Origin: Comamonadaceae bacterium CG_4_10_14_3_um_filter_60_75
Lineage (GTDB): Bacteria > Pseudomonadota > Gammaproteobacteria > Burkholderiales > Burkholderiaceae_C
DNA length: 7,371 nt
Direction: 5' to 3'
Assembly: GCA_002784245.1 (NCBI GenBank)
Contig: PFKL01000098.1
Span: forward strand, 1-7,371
Part shown: in pieces, positions 1-6,509 of the stretch
Numbering within the stretch: position 1 is the first letter of the stretch
Layout: every line of letters begins with the position of its first letter
The notes under the pieces: model-generated
Told to the model about the DNA's origin: nothing
The model's database searches: none
Seen by the model: the letters and a program-made list of their open reading frames with translations, nothing else
Translations under genes and position numbers: made by a program

Positions 1-1391
1 GCGCGTTTGAAGATTTGTGCCGTGGCCCGCACGTGCCCAGCACCGGCAAACTCAAGCACTTCAAGTTGATGAAAGTCGCCGGCGCTTACTGGCGCGGCGA
101 CCACAAGAACGAAATGCTGCAACGCATTTACGGCACGGCCTGGGCCACCAAGGACGAATTGCAGCAACATTTGATCATGCTGGAAGAAGCCGAGAAACGC
201 GATCACCGCAAATTGGGGCGCGAACTCGATTTGTTCCACATCGACGACCATTCTCCGGGCACCGTGTTCTGGCATCCCAAGGGCTGGATGCTGTGGCAAC
301 AGGTGGAGCAGTATATGCGCCAGGTCTACCGCGACAACGGCTACCAGGAAGTCAAAGGTCCACAAATTTTGGATCAAGGCCTGTGGGAGAAAACCGGCCA
401 CTGGGACAAGTACCGCGAAAACATGTTTGTGACCGAGAGCGAAAAGCGCGACTACGCCTTGAAGCCCATGAATTGCCCAGGGCATATCCTGATTTTCAAG
501 CAAGGCATCAAGAGTTACCGCGAACTGCCGCTGCGCTTTGGTGAGTTTGGCCAATGCCACCGCAACGAACCCACCGGCGGCTTGCACGGCATCATGCGGG
601 TGCGTGCTTTCACGCAGGACGATGGCCACATCTTTTGTACCGAAGACCAGATTCAATCTGAAGTGGTGGCCTTCACCACGCTGTTGCAAAAGGTCTACAA
701 AGATTTTGGTTTCACCAAAATCATCTACAAGTTGTCGACCCGGCCAGAGAAACGCATTGGCACCGAAGAGAGCTGGGATCGGGCGGAAAATGCATTGGCC
801 GAAGGCTTGCGCGCGTCTGGCTGTGACTTTGACTATTTGCCAGGTGAGGGCGCTTTTTACGGCCCCAAAATTGAATACACCCTGAAGGACGCGCTGGGTC
901 GTCCGTGGCAGTGCGGCACGATCCAGGTCGATCCCAACATGCCTGAACGGCTTGATGCCGAATACGTGGGTGAAGATGGTGCGCGCCACCGCCCGATCAT
1001 GCTGCACCGCGCCATTGTAGGTAGCCTGGAACGCTTCATCGGTATCCTCATCGAAGAGACTGCCGGCGCCTTGCCGGCCTGGCTAGCTCCAGTCCAGGTC
1101 AAGGTGCTCAACATCACCGATGCCCAGGGTGAATATGCGAAAAATGTCGCCAAAACGTTGCTAAATCAAGGGTTTAGAGTGGAATTAGACCTTCGGAACG
1201 AGAAAATCACGTATAAAATACGCGAGCATTCTATGCAAAAGGTGCCGTATCTGGTCGTCATTGGCGACAAAGAGATGGCCTCTGGTGCTGTTGCAGTGCG
1301 CGCCCGGGGTGGTCAAGACCTCGGTGTCATGTCAGTAGATGAGTTTGTCAAGACTTTGTCTGCTGACGTTTCCCGAAAATCACGCGTTTGA
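1..1391 (+). CDS. thrS: Threonyl-tRNA synthetase, 3' part (5' end outside window)
   Basis: Class II synthetase that charges tRNA-Thr in the cytoplasm. The reading frame is already open at base 3 and ends at TGA 1389-1391, giving 462 complete codons. The first residues (AFEDLCRGPH) are the end of the editing domain, with the Cys codon at 18-20 matching E. coli Cys182. The three zinc ligands of the active site are present: Cys in KPMNCPGH (474-476), His in DDGHIFC (627-629) and His in MLHRAIVGS (1005-1007). Their spacing (152, 51 and 126 residues, counted from the editing Cys) equals that of E. coli C182, C334, H385 and H511. About 176 residues (TGS domain and most of the editing domain) are therefore missing to the left, and the whole protein would be about 638 aa. 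The anticodon-binding domain starts near WLAPVQV (about 1080). A TTG at 15 is an internal codon and not a start. The stretch around 1158-1240 is AT-rich with rare codons. Confidence 0.98.
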   Translation, partial: AFEDLCRGPHVPSTGKLKHFKLMKVAGAYWRGDHKNEMLQRIYGTAWATKDELQQHLIMLEEAEKRDHRKLGRELDLFHIDDHSPGTVFWHPKGWMLWQQVEQYMRQVYRDNGYQEVKGPQILDQGLWEKTGHWDKYRENMFVTESEKRDYALKPMNCPGHILIFKQGIKSYRELPLRFGEFGQCHRNEPTGGLHGIMRVRAFTQDDGHIFCTEDQIQSEVVAFTTLLQKVYKDFGFTKIIYKLSTRPEKRIGTEESWDRAENALAEGLRASGCDFDYLPGEGAFYGPKIEYTLKDALGRPWQCGTIQVDPNMPERLDAEYVGEDGARHRPIMLHRAIVGSLERFIGILIEETAGALPAWLAPVQVKVLNITDAQGEYAKNVAKTLLNQGFRVELDLRNEKITYKIREHSMQKVPYLVVIGDKEMASGAVAVRARGGQDLGVMSVDEFVKTLSADVSRKSRV

Positions 1392-1396
1392 TTTTT

Positions 1397-1425
1397 TTGA
1401 CACTGTTTAAAAGGTGCGTTGTATT
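1397..1425 (+). promoter_or_regulatory. Candidate sigma70 promoter for infC
   Basis: A perfect -35 hexamer TTGACA lies at 1397-1402. After a 17-base spacer comes TGTATT at 1420-1425, which matches the TATAAT -10 consensus at 4 of 6 positions. It sits wholly in the thrS-infC gap. A transcript would begin near 1432 and give a leader of about 40 bases before infC. In E. coli, infC also has promoters separate from that of thrS, located inside the thrS gene. The call rests on sequence match alone, and the weak -10 leaves room for chance. Confidence 0.5.
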
Positions 1426-1461
1426 GCGCAGTTGGTGCCGCTTGATGTGGCAGTTTTTATG

Positions 1462-1466
1462 AAGGA
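1462..1466 (+). promoter_or_regulatory. Ribosome binding site that fixes the infC start
   Basis: AAGGA at 1462-1466 is followed by 7 bases and then ATC at 1474-1476. An in-frame TGA at 1468-1470 rules out any earlier start. The only other standard start codon nearby, ATG at 1540, has no purine-rich sequence at a suitable distance. The spacing equals that of the rpmI and rplT sites in this window. The motif therefore supports initiation at ATC. Confidence 0.85.
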
Positions 1467-1473
1467 TTGAGTC

Positions 1474-2064
1474 ATCGCTACCGAATATCGTGATCGCCGT
1501 CATCGCGAAGAACGCAAACACCGGTTAAACCGGGAAATCATGGTGCCAGAGGTTCGTCTCTCTGGTGTGGACAACGAACCGCTGGGTGTCGTCAGCATCA
1601 ATGATGCGCTGCGCATGGCGGGTGAGTTGGATGTCGATTTGGTGGAAATTGCGGCAACAGCCGCTCCACCGGTTTGTCGTTTGATGGATTACGGCAAGTT
1701 CAAGTACCAGGAACAGAAAAAAGCCGCTGAGGCCAAAGCCAAACAGACGGTCATTGAGATCAAAGAGATCAAGTTTCGCCCTGGTACCGATGAAGGTGAT
1801 TACAACATCAAGATGCGCAACGTCAAGCGCTTCCTGGCCGAAGGTGACAAGTGCAAGATTACGCTGCGCTTCAGGGGCCGTGAGATTACCCACCAGGATT
1901 TGGGTATGGCGTTGCTCAATCGCATTCGTGATGAGTTGGGTGATTTGATTTTGGTAGAGCAGTTTCCCAAGCTCGAAGGGCGCCAGATGATCATGATGAT
2001 CGCGCCCGGGCGCAAGAAGCCCGCTGCGGCAAAGACGGTGGTGGCTGAAGGCGCCAGCGTATAG
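1474..2064 (+). CDS. infC: Translation initiation factor IF3, starting at ATC
   Basis: IF3 binds the 30S subunit, prevents premature joining of 50S and checks start-codon and initiator-tRNA pairing. The frame from ATC 1474 to TAG 2062-2064 encodes 196 aa. Residues 2-22 (ATEYRDRRHREERKHRLNREI) join directly to the conserved MVPEVRLSG, as in other betaproteobacterial IF3 proteins. Starting at ATG 1540 would delete 22 residues. The IF3 signature RLMDYGKFKYQEQK is at residues 69-82, between the N-terminal domain and the helical linker. The C-terminal domain carries RFRGREITHQDLG and ends in a basic/Ala-rich tail. infC is known for non-AUG starts (AUU in E. coli), and IF3 represses its own translation by rejecting such codons; the ATC here suggests the same autoregulation. 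The likely promoter is at 1397-1425, though read-through from thrS is also possible. Confidence 0.96.
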   Translation: MATEYRDRRHREERKHRLNREIMVPEVRLSGVDNEPLGVVSINDALRMAGELDVDLVEIAATAAPPVCRLMDYGKFKYQEQKKAAEAKAKQTVIEIKEIKFRPGTDEGDYNIKMRNVKRFLAEGDKCKITLRFRGREITHQDLGMALLNRIRDELGDLILVEQFPKLEGRQMIMMIAPGRKKPAAAKTVVAEGASV

Positions 2065-2233
2065 ACAGGTTTGTGGCAACATCTTTCGGGGTGTGGCTAG
2101 CAAAGGCGGCAGGCTTGTCCTGTTGCCAAAAAAGTGGTGAGTTGATCTTGCCATTTCAAAGTGGCTCGGGGCCATCAAGGCTGCAAAGAGTTTGCAGACG
2201 CCTCACGAGCACAATGTAAAAAGGAGCATGAAA
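2065..2233 (+). promoter_or_regulatory. Structured rpmI leader, possible L20 autoregulatory region
   Basis: This gap holds no gene but has notable inverted repeats. TGGCAACA (2074-2081) pairs perfectly with TGTTGCCA (2121-2128) over 8 bp. The right arm overlaps a second local hairpin, CAGG (2110-2113) with CCTG (2119-2122), so the two cannot form together. A third perfect 7-bp hairpin lies at 2181-2197, 23 bases before the rpmI ribosome binding site. None is followed by a T-run, so these are not terminators. In E. coli, L20 represses rpmI-rplT translation by binding structures formed between the infC end and the rpmI leader. The position here is equivalent, but homology to that operator is inference. 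Confidence 0.45.
2181..2197 (+). repeat. Perfect 7-bp hairpin upstream of rpmI
   Basis: CTGCAAA (2181-2187) and TTTGCAG (2191-2197) are exact reverse complements around a GAG loop. With the last A-T pair open, the loop would be AGAGT. No T-run follows, so it is a leader structure and not a terminator. It ends 23 bases before AAGGAG at 2221-2226. Confidence 0.6.
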
Positions 2234-2437
2234 ATGCCCAAAATGAAGACCAAGAGCGCGGCGAAGAAACGCTTCCGCGTCCGTCCAGGTGGCACCGTCA
2301 AGCGCGGTCAAGCCTTCAAACGTCACATTCTGACCAAGAAGACCACCAAAAATAAACGCCATTTGCGTGGTGCAACTGCTGTTCATTCGACCGATATGGG
2401 TCGCATGGCACAGATGCTGCCTTGCCGTGGTCTTTAA
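2234..2437 (+). CDS. rpmI: 50S ribosomal protein L35
   Basis: Small basic protein of the large ribosomal subunit, 67 aa, which is normal for L35 (about 64-67). The L35 signature MKTKSAAKKRFR lies at residues 4-15, followed by the conserved RPGGTVKRGQAFKRHIL and LTKKTTKNKRHLRG. The start ATG at 2234 is chosen because AAGGAG (2221-2226) lies exactly 7 bases upstream and the N-terminus MPKMKTK is typical. The ATG at 2228 is only 1 base from that site and would add MK, and the one at 2192 has no such support. rplT follows after 25 bases, so the two are surely co-transcribed and probably share L20-mediated control through the leader. Confidence 0.97.
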   Translation: MPKMKTKSAAKKRFRVRPGGTVKRGQAFKRHILTKKTTKNKRHLRGATAVHSTDMGRMAQMLPCRGL

Positions 2438-2462
2438 TTAACGGCGAACAAGGAGTAACACA

Positions 2463-2822
2463 ATGCCTCGCGTCAAACGTGGTGTAACGGCTCGCGCCCG
2501 CCACAAAAAAGTTCTAGCCCTTGCAAAAGGCTTCCGTGGTCGCCGCGGTAACGTTTTCCGGATCGCCAAAGAAGCGGTCATGAAAGCTGGGCAATACGCC
2601 TACCGCGACCGCCGTACTAAAAAACGTGTCTTCCGTCAGTTGTGGATTGCCCGTATCAATGCCGCTGCACGCCAGTGCGGCATGACCTACAGCCAGTTCG
2701 CCAACGGTCTGAAGAAGGCGTGTATCGAGATCGACCGCAAGGTGCTGAGCGATATCGCCGTCCACGACATGCCTGCTTTTGCCGGTATCGTGGCCCAGGT
2801 CAAGGCCAAACTGGCCGCTTGA
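2463..2822 (+). CDS. rplT: 50S ribosomal protein L20
   Basis: L20 binds 23S rRNA early in 50S assembly and in many bacteria represses its own operon. The 119-aa length is typical. The N-terminal extension MPRVKRGVTARARHKK is rich in Arg and Lys, as expected for the rRNA-threading tail. The L20 signature runs from Lys54 to Arg70 (KRVFRQLWIARINAAAR), and the globular C-terminal half includes MTYSQFANGLKKA. AAGGAG at 2450-2455 sits 7 bases before the ATG. The gene follows rpmI by 25 bases, and 50 bases after its stop an intrinsic terminator begins, marking the probable end of the infC-rpmI-rplT transcript. Confidence 0.98.
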   Translation: MPRVKRGVTARARHKKVLALAKGFRGRRGNVFRIAKEAVMKAGQYAYRDRRTKKRVFRQLWIARINAAARQCGMTYSQFANGLKKACIEIDRKVLSDIAVHDMPAFAGIVAQVKAKLAA

Positions 2823-2835
2823 GAACGCTTCAGTT

Positions 2836-2906
2836 CGCTATTTAAAAAGTAGCTTTCATAGCAATATGGACGAGGGCTAGAGCTTGAAAAAGCACTAGCC
2901 CTTTTT
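2836..2906 (+). repeat. Probable dispersed intergenic repeat of the Comamonadaceae type
   Basis: The segment begins with the hairpin GCTATTT (2837-2843) / AAGTAGC (2847-2853), 7 bp with one G-T pair around AAA. It continues through CATAGC and ends in AGGGCTAGAGC plus the terminator stem. The pattern 'GCTATT..AA..GTAGCT, short spacer, AGGGCTAGAGC' resembles a short element I recall as frequent between genes in Rhodoferax, Polaromonas and Acidovorax genomes. The hairpins are seen directly. Membership in a repeat family is from memory, and there is only one copy in this window. Confidence 0.45.
2873..2906 (+). terminator. Rho-independent terminator after rplT
   Basis: AGGGCTAG (2873-2880) pairs with CTAGCCCT (2895-2902) over 8 bp. 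After one A-A mismatch, GCTT (2882-2885) pairs with AAGC (2890-2893), closing a GAAA tetraloop at 2886-2889. The run TTTTT at 2902-2906 follows directly. A GC-rich base, stable tetraloop and T-run make this a textbook terminator. It separates infC-rpmI-rplT from pheST. It could be partly read through, or act as an attenuator, since pheS begins only 35 bases later. Confidence 0.88.
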
Positions 2907-2940
2907 CCTTGATTATTTCCACTGAGCACCGCTTCCTGTT

Positions 2941-4014
2941 ATGAACGATTTACAGACTGTTGTCGCCAGCGCCCAAGCTGCTTTTGCGTTGGCGCACACC
3001 CCGGCCGACCTGGAAAACGCCAAGGCCCAATACCTCGGCAAATCAGGGCGCATCACCGAACTGATGAAGGGTATGGCAGCGTTGCCGGTTGACGAGAAGA
3101 AAACCCGCGGTGCGGCGATCAACCAGGCCAAACAGGCCATCGAGGCGGCGCTCAACGCCTGTCGCCAGGCGCTGGCCGATGCCCAATTGCAGGCACAGTT
3201 GCAAGCCGAAGCGCTGGACGTGACCCTGCCGGGGCGTCAGCGCGGGCAGGGCGGTCTGCATCCGGTGTCGCTTACGCTGGAGCGCATCGGGGCCATCTTT
3301 GGGTCGATGGGGTTTGACGTGGCCCAAGGCCCTGAAATCGAGTCCGACTGGTTTAACTTTACCGCGCTCAACACCCCTGAAAATCATCCAGCGCGCTCGA
3401 TGCACGACACCTTTTACGTCGAAGGCGGTACCGAGCACGCGCCCAATCTGCTGCGCACCCACACCAGCCCGATGCAGATTCGCTATGCGGTGCAGCACGT
3501 CAAGAAATACCGCGCCGCCACCCAAGAGGGTGGCCAAGGAACATTGTTTTCGGGCGCAATGCCAGAAATTCGCGTTATTGCCCCGGGGCGCACCTACCGC
3601 GTCGACAGCGACGCCACGCATTCGCCCATGTTTCACCAGTGCGAGGGACTGTGGGTGGGCGAGAACGTCAGCTTCAAGGATTTGAAGTACGTTTTTACCG
3701 ATTTTTGCCGCACCTTTTTTGAAAACAACGAACTGGTGTTGCGCTTTCGTCCCAGCTTTTTCCCGTTTACTGAACCCAGTGCCGAGATTGACATCCAGTT
3801 CCCTAGCGGTCCGCTGGCCGGGCGCTGGCTGGAGGTGGCCGGCAGCGGCCAGGTGCACCCCAATGTGATCCGCAATATGGGGCTTGATCCCGAGCGTTAC
3901 ATCGGCTTTGCCTTCGGCATGGGGCCAGACCGGCTGACCATGCTGCGCTACGGCGTGAACGATTTGCGCCTCTTTTTTGACGGCGACATCCGGTTTTTGT
4001 CGCAGTTCCGCTGA
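2941..4014 (+). CDS. pheS: Phenylalanyl-tRNA synthetase alpha subunit
   Basis: Catalytic subunit of the (alpha-beta)2 class II enzyme that charges tRNA-Phe. At 357 aa it is 30 longer than E. coli PheS. An N-terminal coiled-coil region (about 1-90) contacts tRNA. The catalytic core includes GGLHPV, GPEIESDWFNF, the motif 2 region PGRTYRVDSDATHSPMFHQ and the motif 3 region GFAFGMGPDRL with Arg331. Ala324 corresponds to E. coli Ala294, which sets the size of the Phe pocket. Most of the extra length is a loop at about residues 183-206, between QIR and MPEIR, where E. coli has only a few residues. ATG 2941 begins MNDLQTVVASAQ, which aligns with the family N-terminus, but no clear Shine-Dalgarno precedes it. 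pheT follows after 32 bases. No Phe-rich leader peptide like PheM lies upstream. Confidence 0.98.
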   Translation: MNDLQTVVASAQAAFALAHTPADLENAKAQYLGKSGRITELMKGMAALPVDEKKTRGAAINQAKQAIEAALNACRQALADAQLQAQLQAEALDVTLPGRQRGQGGLHPVSLTLERIGAIFGSMGFDVAQGPEIESDWFNFTALNTPENHPARSMHDTFYVEGGTEHAPNLLRTHTSPMQIRYAVQHVKKYRAATQEGGQGTLFSGAMPEIRVIAPGRTYRVDSDATHSPMFHQCEGLWVGENVSFKDLKYVFTDFCRTFFENNELVLRFRPSFFPFTEPSAEIDIQFPSGPLAGRWLEVAGSGQVHPNVIRNMGLDPERYIGFAFGMGPDRLTMLRYGVNDLRLFFDGDIRFLSQFR

Positions 4015-4046
4015 AGCCTTGATTCCCCCTCTGCCGAGAATTTTTT

Positions 4047-6473
4047 ATGCAATTTCCTGAATCCTGGTTACGCGAATTCTGCAACCCGCCGCTGACCACC
4101 GCGCAGTTGTCTGACACCCTGACCATGGCTGGTCTGGAAGTGGAAGAACTGCAACCCGTCGCCCCCCCGTTTTCCAATATTGTTGTTGGCGAAATCCTGG
4201 ACGCGGTGCAGCACCCCAACGCCGATCGGCTGCGCGTCTGCCAGGTCAACGTCGGCCAGCCTGCGCCCCTAACCATTGTTTGTGGTGCGCCCAACGCGCG
4301 TGTTGGCATCAAGGTGCCATGCGCGCTGGTGGGTGCGCAATTGCCACCCGGTGACGACGGCAAGCCGTTTTTGATCAAGGTGGGCAAGCTGCGCGGTGTG
4401 GAGAGCTTTGGCATGCTCTGCTCGGCGCGTGAGCTCAAGCTCTCCGAAGATCACGGTGGTCTGTTGGAGCTTGCCAGCGACGCCAGCGTCGGGCAAGACA
4501 TCCGCCAGCACCTGAACCTGGACGACACCTTGTTCACCCTCAAGCTCACGCCCAATCTGGCGCATTGTCTGAGCGTATTTGGCGTGGCGCGAGAGCTCTC
4601 GGCCCTGACCGGCGCGCCGCTGACGCAACCGGTGTATCCAAAAAATGCGGTCACCGTTAGTGACGTGTTGCCAGTGAAGGTCAGCGCGGCCGATTTGTGT
4701 GGTCGTTTTTCGGGCCGGGTGATCCGCGGTGTCAATCCCAAAGCTGTCACCCCCGCGTGGATGGTCGACCGTCTGGCCCGCTGCGGCCAGCGCAGCGTCA
4801 CCGCGCTGGTCGACATCTCCAACTATGTGATGTTCGAATTGGGTCGCCCGTCGCATATTTTTGACTTCGACAAGATTCACGGTGGTCTGGACGTGCGCTG
4901 GGGCAAGGCGGGCGAACAGCTCAAGTTGCTTAACGGCAACACGGTCATCGTCGATGATCAGGTCGGCGTGATTGCCGACGCGCAACATGTTGAGTCGCTG
5001 GCGGGCATCATGGGTGGTGACGCCACCGCAGTGTCGGACGACACGCGCAACGTTTACGTGGAAGCCGCGTTCTGGTGGCCCGCTGCCATTGCCGGGCGCT
5101 CGCGTCGGTTCAACTTTGCAACCGATGCGGGCCACCGTTTTGAGCGTGGCGTCGACCCCGAACTGACGGTTGAGCACATCGAGCGCATCACGCAGCTCAT
5201 CACTGCCATCTGTGGCACCGACCAGACCCAGGTGGGCCCCATCGACGACCAGCAGGTGGCCATGCCCAAGCCGGTGCAGGTGCAATTGCGTGTGGCGCGC
5301 GCGGTCAAGGTGCTGGGCATGCCGTTGACGCAAGCGCAATGCGCCCAGGCCTTGTCTGGCTTGGGCCTGCCGGTGACCGAGGGCGACGGCGTGCTGACGG
5401 TGCGTGCGCCGCTGTACCGCTTTGACCTGCAGATCGAAGAAGACCTGATCGAAGAAGTGGCGCGGGTCGTGGGTTATGACAACCTGCCCGCTACGCCGCC
5501 GCTGGCACCCATGACCGCGCGCATCCGGCCCGAGGCACTGCGCGGCGAGTTTGCGCTGCGCCGCGCCGTTGCCGCGCTGGGATACCAGGAGACCATCAAC
5601 TTCAGCTTTGTTGAAGCGCGTTGGGAAAACGAGCTCGCCGGCAACGCTGATCCGATCAAATTGCTCAACCCCATTGCCAGCCAAATGAGCGTCATGCGCT
5701 CGTCTTTACTGGGGTCTTTGCTACAAGTTTTCAAGTTCAATCAGGACCGCAAGGCGCAGCGGGTGCGTGTGTTTGAGTTTGGGCGCGTTTTTTTGCGCGA
5801 TGCAAGCGTCACCAGCACCGACGCCACTGTCAAAGGTTTCGATCAGCCGATGCGGCTAGCAGGTTTGGCAGCTGGCTCCAGCGATGCGCCCGAATGGGGC
5901 GTGAAAGAGCGCACGGTTGATTTTTACGACGTCAAAGGCGATGTTGAGGCCTTGCTGGCACCGCGTCAAGCGGTCTTTGTACCGGGCCAGCACCCGGCCA
6001 TGCACCCCGGGCGTTGCGCCAAGGTGCTGGTCGACGGCGTAGACGCCGGCTTTGTCGGCGAGTTGCATCCGCAGTGGCTGCAATCGTACGACCTGAACCA
6101 TACGCCAGTGCTCTTTGAACTGGACCTGGCTGCGCTGCTGCAACGGCACGTGCCGCGCGCGAAGCCGGTACCCAAGTTTCAGGCAGTGGAGCGTGACATC
6201 GCGGTGCTGGTGGCTGAGCGCATCACCCACGCCGCGCTGATGCAGGCCATTTGGTCAGCGCCGCTGCAAGGCGTGTTGCGTGACGCGGTGTTGTTTGACA
6301 TCTACCGGCCCAAAAATCCTGTCGGCGCCGAGCAGCCGCTTGAAAAGAGCATGGCGGTACGCTTGACGCTCAACAGCGACGACACCGCTCTGACCGAGTC
6401 ACAAATCGACAGCGCCGTTGTGACCGTGGTGAGCACCCTGGTGCAGCAGCTGGGCGCTCGCCAGCGCGCCTGA
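4047..6473 (+). CDS. pheT: Phenylalanyl-tRNA synthetase beta subunit
   Basis: Partner of PheS; it builds the tRNA-binding and editing parts of the heterotetramer and hydrolyses misacylated Tyr-tRNA-Phe. The length of 808 aa is near the E. coli 795. Domains in order: N-terminal segment (FPESWLREF); an EMAP/OB tRNA-binding domain (about 39-150, with HPNADRLRVCQVNVG); the B3/B4 editing domain (about 210-385, ending near FERGVDP); B5 (about 408-483); a catalytic-like core (about 490-690); and a C-terminal ferredoxin-like anticodon-binding domain (about 708-808, with ERDIAVLV). In B5, Asp460, Asp466, Glu469 and Glu470 have the D-x5-D-x2-EE spacing of the family's magnesium site. A weak GAG (4036-4038) lies 8 bases before the ATG. 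ihfA follows after 36 bases, with no terminator seen between them. Confidence 0.98.
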   Translation: MQFPESWLREFCNPPLTTAQLSDTLTMAGLEVEELQPVAPPFSNIVVGEILDAVQHPNADRLRVCQVNVGQPAPLTIVCGAPNARVGIKVPCALVGAQLPPGDDGKPFLIKVGKLRGVESFGMLCSARELKLSEDHGGLLELASDASVGQDIRQHLNLDDTLFTLKLTPNLAHCLSVFGVARELSALTGAPLTQPVYPKNAVTVSDVLPVKVSAADLCGRFSGRVIRGVNPKAVTPAWMVDRLARCGQRSVTALVDISNYVMFELGRPSHIFDFDKIHGGLDVRWGKAGEQLKLLNGNTVIVDDQVGVIADAQHVESLAGIMGGDATAVSDDTRNVYVEAAFWWPAAIAGRSRRFNFATDAGHRFERGVDPELTVEHIERITQLITAICGTDQTQVGPIDDQQVAMPKPVQVQLRVARAVKVLGMPLTQAQCAQALSGLGLPVTEGDGVLTVRAPLYRFDLQIEEDLIEEVARVVGYDNLPATPPLAPMTARIRPEALRGEFALRRAVAALGYQETINFSFVEARWENELAGNADPIKLLNPIASQMSVMRSSLLGSLLQVFKFNQDRKAQRVRVFEFGRVFLRDASVTSTDATVKGFDQPMRLAGLAAGSSDAPEWGVKERTVDFYDVKGDVEALLAPRQAVFVPGQHPAMHPGRCAKVLVDGVDAGFVGELHPQWLQSYDLNHTPVLFELDLAALLQRHVPRAKPVPKFQAVERDIAVLVAERITHAALMQAIWSAPLQGVLRDAVLFDIYRPKNPVGAEQPLEKSMAVRLTLNSDDTALTESQIDSAVVTVVSTLVQQLGARQRA

Positions 6474-6509
6474 GTCGATGCACAAATCCCAACATCAACC
6501 GAGACGATC

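Noticed and set aside
15..17. TTG at 15 as a thrS start
   Set aside because: The frame is open upstream and encodes conserved AFED before it, so the gene simply begins outside the window.
1376..1398. AAAATCA/TGATTTT hairpin with T-run at the thrS stop, as a terminator
   Set aside because: The stem is almost all A/T, overlaps the stop codon and the candidate -35 element, and is too weak to call.
1525..2178. Minus-strand open frame covering infC (217 codons)
   Set aside because: It is opposite a clearly conserved IF3 gene, without ribosome binding site or recognisable product.
2884..2916. TTGAAA (2884-2889) as -35 of a pheS promoter
   Set aside because: It lies in the terminator loop region, and no -10-like hexamer sits at normal spacing.
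3043..3858. Minus-strand open frame opposite pheS (271 codons)
   Set aside because: It is an antisense shadow of a conserved gene, with biased composition and no family resemblance.
4269..5684. Long open frame on the minus strand opposite pheT (471 codons)
   Set aside because: It lies wholly inside pheT, its product is His/Arg/Gln-rich with no recognisable domain, and long antisense frames are expected in GC-rich genes.
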